Shown: positions 17,780-29,700 of the stretch, piece after piece
Position numbering within the stretch: position 1 is the first letter of the stretch
How the letters are laid out: each line of letters opens with the position of its first letter
The notes under the pieces: model-generated
What the model was told of the DNA's origin: nothing
Seen by the model: only the letters and a program-made list of their open reading frames with translations
The model's database searches: none
Program-made: the position numbers and the translations under genes
NCBI GenBank assembly: GCA_916610825.1
Contig: OU744452.1
Location: forward strand, 1,213,543-1,277,542
DNA: 64,000 bases
From: Haliclystus octoradiatus
Lineage: Eukaryota; Cnidaria; Staurozoa; Stauromedusae; Haliclystidae
Reading direction: 5' to 3'

Positions 17780-20700
17780 ATGGATTTAAATGAAATAAGC
17801 CTGTTCTGTGTTACAGCAAATGTGGGATCAATTTTTGAGGAGGTAATTTAGGCTTACATATTTTGCAAAGTCATTTTTGCTTGGACAAGGTAGATATGAT
17901 CAGGGTCAACATCACATTAGATAGTAAGCTTGCACATTAAATCATTTTAGTTACTTTTTTGATAGTATTATGATATATTCATGCACTTTGTTATCTTACG
18001 TAATTTGTTTGTTGGTTTTTAACGTGTGCTCGGTTGACTGAGCTTCTGCGATTAAAAATTACAAATGATTACGTTGTTTCATTTTCGAATGTTGATGACT
18101 AGCCAACCATTAGGCTACTTTTGTTTTCTTATTCCTGCTATCTCTTCAATTATTTACCAAAAAGCTATGTTTTACAAGTAAATTGTTTACATCTTTACGT
18201 GATTGATAGTATAGAATAGTTAAAAGACTCTGTTTCTCAACGTCGAAAGTATCGTTGGAGATTGTGTTCTGCTTGCAACTGTCGCTGTTGTTTACATATC
18301 TTTGTAAGTTATACCACCTGTTTTTTATAGACTTATTGCAATGATTATCAATCTAATTTGTTTGTCTGGATATGTGCATTAACTATCTGTGTTTCTGTGT
18401 TGTACAAACATATTATATTCCCACGTTAGATGTTTATGCCGGTTCGATCACACGCCTGATTTTGTATAATGATGAAATGAATTGGTTTGTCTATTATGTT
18501 GAACCGATATTGGTTAGTTCTACGAGCCGCTAGCTATCTATTTTGTCGTTATACGCAACAGAACTTTATAGTCTGACTGAATATATTTCTGTTATTGATT
18601 AGATCGGGATTATTGATAATTACTGATCCAAACCAGTGATCTTTCTCTTTTATAACAAAATGTGTTTACATGTTTATTGAAAAGATCAACCGTTCTAGTC
18701 TAAAATTGTGGTTCAAATTTATATAACCTTTGAAGGGATTTATTTTTGAACTTTACTAAGTATGATTTATTGATGTTGTTGTTGTTGTTGTTGGTTTTAA
18801 AAGCAGGTGATTCTGCTGTCATAATATTAAAAACATCACTTTTTATATATATATTTTTTATGATGTTTGCTTATTTTCAAATAAAATAATGCTCTCTCGA
18901 TCAAATACTTTAACATCAAGCATCAGTTATTAAGGGAACATGTGTGGTCCCTCTTTTAAATAGCCTCAAGATAATTTTGTTCCAGAAATTAGGATACCGT
19001 GGAACGCAACACATTGATCAGATAGAGAGATTCGCCTGTTAGAGTTGAAGAAACAATATATTTATCTGATATCTTCATTTTCAAAAATTGAATTATTATT
19101 TTAAAGTCATCAATTATTAAGCTGAATTCTCCTTGGACTAGGAAAATCTTATAATTTACCAAACGTGAATGTGGAAACATAGATCTGCAAAAGAGTCAAG
19201 TCATGGCCATTTAATGTTGACCTAAATTTCAGCCATGTTTACCTTATCAGTGTTAACTGAAGCTGCCAATATCTCGCAACACAATTGAGATTTTTCAAAT
19301 ACATAATTTCGGTTTCATGATTTGATTTCAAATAACAAAATTAAACTACAAATTATTATCAAAATTAATTTGTGATTTTGGTAGATTGGAATTTACAAAT
19401 CCTAGAATAACCATTAAGTAGGCTAAAATCAAATCATTTGTCTTTACATTGTAAAGTTTTGCCATCTGTCAGGATTAACCATTCCTACCTATTCAAATCC
19501 ACTTTCATAAAACAGTTTTAATTAACAGATCTTCTTAAATTCAAGTCTATTGTTTGTGCAACGATCAAACTCAGCTATCTACAGATTAACCCCCTGTTCA
19601 AGGGAAGTCTTAAATGCTTCAGGGGGGGCTGTAGTCACCAAAATTTCTTATTTCTCTTGTTTGTGACAACAAAATCTCTTGAATTTTCTAACAGGTATTG
19701 TCTGTAGAATCAGAGATTTGCCACGCAACCACAGCTCATAACTGAGTACAGTTTTAGTGGCCCCACCTAGATAATAATTAAGCAGATGGACGGTTCAAGA
19801 CAGCTGCTCTTCTTGTTTCTCATGTTGATTAATTTTCAGACTCACAGAAAGGTTACTGTGCTTAAGCCTTTCCAAAATAATCTTCACTAACACAATAGAA
19901 TCTGGGTCGGATTATTATTAATAATATTCGATAAACAAACAGTTCAACAACACAATCAAACTTTGAGTACACAAACACAACATATGCGAATTAAATATCA
20001 ACTGAGATTTATAAATTTGTTTTTGTTTGAATTTTAATAGCCTGAAAAGCTGAAAAAGACATGGGTTGATGAGCTGCTTGAGGTTTGTTGAATCGTTCAA
20101 ACAATTTATGCGCAATTTCATCTCAAATAAACATCATATGACGTCATTAGGCAAATAATTAAAGAAGGTGTCATAAAATCGTAAATCGCCAATGTGGCAA
20201 TGGATTTTTAGTTCAGTTTCATTTCAGTATCTCAAAACAACTCAAATGTTAAATTATATGAGCTATGTTTATTAATCAATTGTTTGTAGGCTATAAGGTT
20301 AATTCAAATCTTTAAAAATATGATTCCAGAAAACCGATTCAAGTTGCTTCTAATATTTGATATAATTTCTTTACAACTTGAAAATATGCATATTCATCTA
20401 TAGAGCTGATCATGTATGTTGATTGTAACGCTTGATAATTAAGCCTTTATTACCCTGCAATTTTATATCATCATCATCTAAGGAACTGAAGTTGTTCGAT
20501 CCATTCAAGATCTACTTCAAGTAGGCAGACGGCTGATCAAAAATGGCTTCCAGCCTGCTACTATGTTGTCATAAAAACATTTACTGTATTACCTGTAGTC
20601 AGGGTCCGAAAAACAGTCTTCTAGAGTCTTAGATGCATTTCAATATTTTCTTCTGAATTATTTTATTTATGTTTGACCAATAAATCCTAACAACATCAGT

Positions 20701-23700
20701 TACCTTCTGAATTTGCTACGACCTTCCGTAATATAGGATTGCAGGACACTGGCCTTAGCTCTGATAATTTGCAAATCATGTAGATCCATTTATTGTTATT
20801 ATTGTACGTATGTGGTTATCTCTGTCCAATGTGCTTAGAACCCCATTCCGTCACACTATAACATCCTAATGTATTCTTTAAGAGAAGATTGTGATACCAC
20901 ATGTGAGGATGCATCATATTGACACGAAGCATTGACTCAATTCGATTTGTACCTTCTGAAATCAATTCTTCAAAGTTCTGTTCAAATGTGACTCATTTCA
21001 AAGCACAATGACATGCATTTCAAATAATATCAAGTTTGAAGTGAAACAAATAAATGTTTGTCTCCACTATGACAAGTAACCACTTCTTAAAAAGGTACAA
21101 TTTACCAAGTCTTAATCGGAAATCGTTAAAGGAATTCATAATTTAAGTCTTCGACTTTTTAATTTCTAAATGTTTTTTAATTTTCAGAGCATTTCAAAAT
21201 GCAAACCACATTTTATAGCTATACATTGTCAAGAAGTTGGTGGTAAATCATCGGAAGTATCGCAGAATCTTGTTCATACATTTGTTAGGTACGGATAATT
21301 ATCTATCTAATAATAATAATAATATAATAATTTTAATAGGTGGATTGTTCCACACCAGTTCTTGGTATAGTGCTCAATGAACTTAAAATAGTTGAAGTTG
21401 AAATAAATCGCCTGATGATCACCTTCTGGTGTGAAACTTGAAGTTGCTGAAATCTAGAATGTTTCATTTTTGACTCTCATTTTATAATTATCTATCTACC
21501 AGCACTGTCAACATCAAAACCATGAGGAAAAGCCTTGAAAGTGTTGTTAAAACACCTTGAAAATATTAAAAAATGAAAACCATAATTTTCTGCACCTTTT
21601 TGTTAATGTTTGATCAATACATCAGTAAAACTATCAATTTAATTATGAGTTTGCTTCAACCTTCCTGAATCTAGTATTCCAGAATTTCTCCTATTGTCGG
21701 AACCTGAACTCACAGTTAGCACTTATGACTCGAATCCGCAAAGACCGCAAAATGGAAAGATTTTTTTTCGATAGGAAGAGTACAAAACTAAACTAAAACA
21801 GCAAGCCAAATATAAACATAGATGAAAATACGCTGATTCAAATGGTACTACTTTCAAACATTTTGATGGATTATTGAAAGAGGTATTAGCGTACAGTGAA
21901 ACCTGTATATAACAGCCAGCTATGAGAGGTAGATAACTTGACCATTATAAGCAGGTGGCCTTTATATACAGGGCTATTTCAATAGAAACAATTATTTTAC
22001 AAATAGCAAAAGTGACCACTATAGACAGGTGGTCGCTATATAGAGGTGGCCGTTATAACAGGTTTCACTGTACAAACGTTTGAAGCTATTCTCTTTTATG
22101 CATTAAGATTTCTCAAATTAAGATTTCTGGTATAAAAATGTTGACAAAATTATACTACAATAAAACAGTGAAGGTCTCCATCATTTGACCTCTGTTTAAT
22201 GATCATTCCCAACCATTTCTCTCTGAGTGAGAAGAACTCCTCCACCAAAAATAGAAAAGTTGTACAAGCGCTTTCATTGTTCCCTTTCTTGTCTTTCGTT
22301 ATGTTCAAGTTATGTGAAAAATCCATGATGAATTCCTCATACAAGTTTGTCATGTTGTGTCTTGTTAGGGACCTTTACAATCATGCTGAATTGAATCAAT
22401 ACACAAGATGCATAACATTTCTAGATGAAGACTATAGTAGTAAAGAAAACTTTACGGTGATTATTACTATTTACTTGTAGGTATATTAATTCTGTTGCGA
22501 GGGTTGACAAATGTTTGAATTGAGCAAATTCATTTTGCTGTTTTCACTGGATTTATGCTCAATTAATTGTATTTTAAATAATGTAAGCAATTGTAATTGA
22601 GACAGTGGTCGCAAAGGCAATGATGCTAAAGGCTCTTTATTGATCTCAGCCGCAACACTTCAGATCAATTCATGAACAGACTTCATCGTAGATAGGCCTT
22701 GATTGTCAATGCACAACTATGTCCTGCAGGTACTCACAACGCAGTCATCCTTAGATGGTATTGATTTGGTGTTGGCTGCTTGGCTTTTGGGGGATCTGAA
22801 CCACAGTCGATCAGATATGATTGGATCTGAAGCTCGATTGCTCTGTCATCTGAGCTAATCCTCTTCCACAAATGTGACCAGGTTCCCACAAAAGTTGGAA
22901 TCCTAGGTTGTTAGAGCAAATTGACAACAAAATTGTTATTTTTATGATTTATTGGTCAAACTGTAACATAACAATGTTGAAATGCCTCTAATTGGATTCG
23001 AGAAGGCTAAACCTTTTTTCAGACCCTGAATGTGACTGTCTTGATTCAAGATAAGCTTTAGAGATAGCTTGGAGTAAGCCTGAATGCAGACCAAGTTGTT
23101 TTTACTGAATTAGTAGGGTCTTTGTAATATCAACGTAAAGCTTGTTCTGGGCTGAATTAGTAGGGTCTTTGTAATATCAACGTAAACCTTGTTCTGGGCT
23201 GAATTAGTAGGGTCTTTGTAATATCAATGTAAACCTTGTTCTGGGCTGAATTGGGAGAGTGATTAAAACTTGAGAAAACCATTGTTCATCAGCCAATTAT
23301 TAGCGAGTATCTCCAAACTAGAACCAGATCGTTGTTGGTTGATGAATAATAGACAAACAATTGTTTCTCATGCTTCAACCACTCCCCCTCATTTCAGCTA
23401 AGAACAACTTGAAAAAAGATTTTAGTTCGCGCCCAACTTTGAATTCCCATGATAACATATTTGTCATTTGTCAATGGTATGGATTTCTAAATCTATTAGA
23501 ACTTGTATAAAATTTGATTATTATTTTTTTTGTTATCCAGGCATTAGGTTGTCTGTATTTTGTTCACAATTCACTCAAAGATGTAAGGATTTGGGATTTT
23601 CAAAGTGAGGCTATAATCTAACATTGTTCTGTTTTATAATTTTTTCTAGAATTTCTTCATATATTCTTAATTTAATGGCATCAATTTTTAAAACTATTTT

Positions 23701-26700
23701 ATTTTGTTGTTAGAGAATGAATACTTACAGATGGAAGAGACCAAAGAGGTTTGGATTAATTACATCTGTTTAATTATTTAAAAACTTCATTTTCTCATTA
23801 CAGTCATATTATTTTTACTTTTGGTTCGCTCGATGCCATTTCAAAATTGTCTGGACCAGAAACTCTATTCAGATTTTTTCAACCTTGTCAAAGTACCAAA
23901 TTTTGATAGAAAACTGTTATTCATGTTGATACTAAATTTCTTGTTTAAAGAATTCAAATCAATATTTTAGTTAGATCATTCATAATTTATGAATAACAGA
24001 AATTATTAAGTAGATAATAGCTAAATGATATAATTTTTGTTGATGAATTTTCCGTTAAGTTGGCAAATTAAGATTGAAACTATTGACTAATTGACATAGC
24101 TTGAGTGACCCTTATCGACATGTGAACACTATCGTAAACAGAGATATCTATTTTCAAGAGTTGGGACCACTCTGTCATGTGCTGCTCTCTGCTCCAATTG
24201 GACAAATGCCGGTCACGTGATTCTATTGACACCATTTCTGTTCCATCAAACCCAGGCTTGCAAAATTTGAACAAAGCGCTCAAAAATAATATCATGAAAT
24301 TGAGAAATTTTTGTTCAAAAGCAAAACCTTGTTCTCAATGGGACGAAAATGGAGATTTTAGAACTGCCAAAATTGCATGTTCAAACTCCTATAAATAGAT
24401 GGCTCTGTTGTATAGGGGGCTAGGGGCTATGACTGCTTTTTTCGCCTGTATATCAAATGTACTCAATTGGTGAAGGAATTGATATAGAAATGCTAGCAAC
24501 AGGTAGATAAAAAAAACTGAAGTATAATCTTACTGGAAACTACTGAATAGGGTGTACTGAATTGGCTGTTCATTTCAGTAGCTTTTAAATTTTAAAGTAC
24601 CTTTCAGTAGTTTTTCAGTGGAATGTTTTTCTTGAGAGGGGGGTAACTCCCATATGGCGGCTATACGAGGACATGCCACATTTTTGGAGTCCATATTCCA
24701 ATTGAGAAAAATGCTTTTTGGGTAGGAAATTTCGAATTCGAAAACTTTGAATTTTGAAGAACTATAAAGAAATTTGAAAATTTAAATTTAAATTTGAATT
24801 TTTTTTTGTAGATTTTGTAAACGTTTGAGGTAGCTTTTATAAGTTTTTCGACCTTCTTTGGTAGCATTAACAGGATTTTTGGAACTTGGGTGTTTTCCAA
24901 AGTGGCATCCCCCGTCCAAGCAGAGTGTTTTAATATTATAATGTACACAATGGCATTTCTGTCTTGAGTTTAATATTTGATTTGTATATTTGTATATTTT
25001 TGCAAAATAGCTTATTGCTGGTTCATTGGATGCCACACCTTGTATAGAAAAGATGAAATTCCCGTTGAATTGTTTTCCAAAGGTACAAGCAACGTTTTTA
25101 ATTTACAATTACTTCAATTCTTTATAATACAATTTTGAAAGAAATACATCTCGCTACTCGCAAATGTCTTACTATCAGGAATTTAGGTATTCATTTCTAT
25201 TGTAATGAAGGATTGTAATTAAGATTCCTGTCTGTAGCTTATAATCAATTACTGGTATCACTCAATCATTTATCGATTTAAGGGTCCAATGAAAGATCTT
25301 TGCTTCTGGGATCATAATTTTGCATTCAAGATTTTTTGAGTGACCGCATCATGATTCATAGCTAAACATTCTAGGGGATATTGTCATAGAACATTTTGAC
25401 TGATCTTTCATAAAAACGAAAGCAAAATATGTTTCTACTGATTATAAAAACTTGACAGTGATGTGAGAATTACTTTTGAAAAGTAATACATTACATTACA
25501 AATTACTTTTCCTCAAAAGTAACTAATTACATTACTAATTATTTCAGTCTAAAAGTAATTGATTACAATTACTAATTACTTTCCCCAAAAAAGTAATTAA
25601 TTACTAATTACCTCATGATTACTTTAACTTGTGAAACAAAAGATATTGCCTCCCTTTCGATAATGACATGTCTCGTTTTGACAATCATGGCGGCCATCTT
25701 GTTTTCTTACGAAGGAGAACGATCGATTTAATAATATTAATTTAATATTGATGACTGCAGCAGAAGATAAATTGACGTTGGAAACTTTTTAATAAAGTTG
25801 CCAAATAAATGGTTTCAATTGATTTATCAAAATGGTTTATTTTTGTCGGATCAATCTATTCATATAGCCATAAATTTTACATCATCTTTTCAATATTTGA
25901 AACTCACTCAAATAAAAAGTGAAAAACTATTGAATCTATTGATCAACAGAACAATGTCTGAACAGAAAAGAATAGGTTATGGGATAGGGTTTATTGGTGA
26001 TATATCACACAATTCACCTGGCTTGAATAGCTCTCATGAAAGCTGCAAATAATGTGAGATTGCATCGCAGGCAGAACAATAAAAAGCGGAACTTAGTGAC
26101 ATCAACGCCTTTGAAAATTATCACAAGACAACAAAGCAAATATTTTATAATCATAAAAGTAATTTGAAAAGTAATGTCAATTACTTTCTCTCAAATAATA
26201 CTCGTTACTTCAAAAAGTAATCAATTAGATTACTTATTACTTTTCCCCAAAAAGTAACTAATTACTCCTAAAATTACTCCTAAAATTACTCCAAAAGTAA
26301 CGATTAACGAGTAACGCGTTACTTTAGTAACGATTATTTACAACACTGAAACGTGAATAGAGCTATTTCTTCACCTTCCTTCTGAATTTGTGCTTGCTTT
26401 CTGGGACTCTCAGTCTCAGAATACCCCATTTTATGAAACCCTGATCGATTTCAATAACATTACATAGTGTGTAATTACATTGATACAGTGTACCCCGCTT
26501 ATAAGAATGCAAATCAAAGTTAGGGACGGATTCTGTTGCAACCTAAAAAAAAGGAAGTACACTTTCTACAACCTTGATTTGCAAAAGGTATTTTTTGTCC
26601 CTGCTCGTTCCCCACTTCAAAGGCGGATGGATGGGGGCAATTGCAGCCTGTAGTGTCATCCGTCCCTATCCATACTCTAATTATGCTAAAAACATTAAAG

Positions 26701-29700
26701 CTGCAATCTCCTGGACATTGGAAAGTTTGTGATCTTAAATGTTTTTTTATTCATTTCAATTTTCTCAGAAAATCTGGTCGCGGAAAGGATATATGATCAC
26801 TAAATGGAAAATTGAAGAAAGGTAATAATTATAATCTATTAACTACGAATTTTGAAAATCTGAAAACGTACTAAAAACAGACTGAAAACGGACTAAAAAT
26901 GGACTGAAAACAGACTGAAAACGGACTGAAAATGGACTGAAAATGGACTGAAAACAGACTGAAAACGGACTGAAAGTGGACTGAAAACAGACTGAAAATG
27001 GACTGAAAACAGACTGAAAACGGACTGAAAATGGACTGAAAACAGACTGAAAATGGGCTGAAAACAGACTGAAAATGGACTGAAAATGAACTGAAAACAG
27101 ACTGAAAATGGACTGAAAATGGACTGAAAACAGACTGAAAATGAACTGAAAATGGACTGAAAACGGATTGAGAATAGACTGAAAATGGACTGAAAACGGA
27201 CTGAAAATGGACTGAAAACGGACTTAAAACGGACTGAGAATGGACTGAAACCAGACTGAAAATGGACTGAAAATGGACTGAAAACGGACTGAAAATGGAC
27301 TGAAAATGGACTGAAAACGGATTGAGAATAGACTGAAAATGGACTGAAAACGGACTGAAAATGGACTGAAAACGGACTTAAAACGGACTGAGAATGGACT
27401 GAAAACAGACTGAGAATGGACTGAAAACATACTGAAAATGGACTGAAAATGGACTGAAAACGGACTAAAAACAGACTGAAAATGGACTGAAAATGGACTG
27501 AAAACCTACCGAATAGGCTACTGGATTATATAGGCACCTTTCACTTTTCTACTGATCGATCAGTAGCTTTCAAATTTCAAGCTGCGTTCCAGTAGTTTTT
27601 CAGTAGAATGAGAAGATTCTATTTTTGAGTGTCTGATGAGTTTCAGTATGGTTTCAGCACCCAATCCCAATCCAGTGTGTTTTCAGAATGTTTTCAGTAG
27701 GGATTCAGTATTTCCAATATTCATAGTAATTGTTGCACGGCATTTTAACAACATCAATTCAGAAATATAAGCCAACATATCATAATGTAAGTAGTTTTAT
27801 CAAATACAATTAAGAGTTAGCTATCTTTCCATCATCTGACTTTAACATAAGCTTGATAACAAGACTTTTGATAATAATAAATGCTATTTGAAACCAATTT
27901 CTATGTTATGAAGTGTGACACATAATTTCACAACCTGGTTTAGCCTATGAGACAAGAAGAGAGCTGCCTCGATACCGTGTTTAAACAGAGGCTCAGTTAT
28001 CTTGTCTTTATTCACAGATCAGTCCTTTGAAAAAGGTTTCTGAATAAATGATGATGATAATAATGATGATGTTGAAGTACTTTTTTGTATTGTTTTCCAA
28101 TATTTTTGTTTTGTAGGGAAATGGAATTTGTCAACATTCATTTAATTCACGATATATCAAATGTCAAAGCTTTGCAAGCGGTATGTTTATGTCGCTGTGG
28201 GGTTAGTTTAGTTGGCAATGTAAGGACCATTAAGGAAATATTCAATTACATTAAATGGCAGCTAGTAGGCTACGGTTTTGTCTGAAAGTAAATGTGGGTT
28301 TTATGAATGGGAATGTCTTTTCAGTCGTTAACAAACATGACCAAGCACTGTCTTTCACTAACAGCTTATACAATATACCGTAATTATTTCTTTTATGTTT
28401 TTAAAAGTTTCTCCTCTTTCGATTGAACTCTACTCTCATATGCCATGGCAAAATAAAAATTGAATCTTATTCCCTTACTTTCCTGATTCTGTTTTAGTCT
28501 CCATCAAAATACGCCAAATATAGAAAAGAATCGTTAGCTTATGTGTTAAATCGGTGAGTGCTACATCGATCAACCATTGCATTGAATTTCAACATTTCAT
28601 TTTATCAAATATATTTATTTTAATTAATAGACTGGGAACGAAAGATGGTGGACATCAACTTCTGTTTGGGGATTTTAATGTGCGATTAGATACTAAATCT
28701 TTCATTGAGGTTTGTAACTAAATTATGTTCATTTGTTAACATGAAAGCCATTCTTTAGATCATCGACCACTAAAGACACTAAGACAGGTGGTCCTTGTAA
28801 ACAGGACTGATTTAATAGATAACAGTGTATAAATTCTTGTTGAGTGAAACTCTCATTTTTGAAATCAGTTAATTTGTTATGAAATCTTTCTTGTTTGTCA
28901 CATAATTTTATGGACGCCATTTTCGTTCCGTCAAACCCAGGCGTGCGAAATTTGAATAAAGCAAGCGAGGATAATATCATGAATTCGAAAAACTTTTTGT
29001 TCCAAAGCAAAACCTCGTTTTTAATGGAACAAAAATGGTGATTTTCGAGCCTCAAAAGTTGCGTGATGGCTCTGAAATGTTGACTATAGCGTATGAAGCT
29101 GTCGGTGACCTCCCCTCGCGATAGTTATCTGTTGTTGTATTCTTGATGCTGTATTGTAGCATTCACCCTTCTGTCATTATCTGGATGTTAACTCAAATCT
29201 CTTTTTATAATCCTCATAGAAATAGCTGTTATGTCATTAAAACTTTAATCCAATTAGGATCAGTATTGTTCTACTCACAGCTAGTATAGCAATCCTTAAA
29301 AAGACAACTGTAAATATAATGTTAATGGTGTTTAATCTATGTGCGTATTTCACTTTTCTAGACTTTTCCTTAATGATATCTCGATATGGTAGTTCTATCA
29401 CGGACGTGTTGTCTATCATCCGCACTATCATTCCTTTATATTGATCTATATTATTGTCAAAGCTATCTTGTCTCAGGGCTATCGATTGAAAAAAGTCTTG
29501 TTCAGCCTATTGCCTTGAGCTGGATATTCTACACAATGTTACTATTTCTGCAAAATTGTCATATTAGCCAAACGCTATCATCAAACACTATCTGGAAGTA
29601 CTTATGTTTTTTTAATTAGCATTTTATGAAAGATGCTTCTTCGTATCAAGTCAAACGAGATGGCGAGAAGAAGCCACATTCAATAACATACAAAGATACA

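Noticed and set aside
24080-24295. Minus-strand frame resembling another at 28729-29055
   Set aside because: The similarity arises because both overlap copies of the same hAT-like MITE, not because of a gene family.
27224-27430. Repetitive Ser/Phe/Pro frame on the minus strand
   Set aside because: It is the 11-bp minisatellite read in one frame (three units give 11 codons); no start or splice context.
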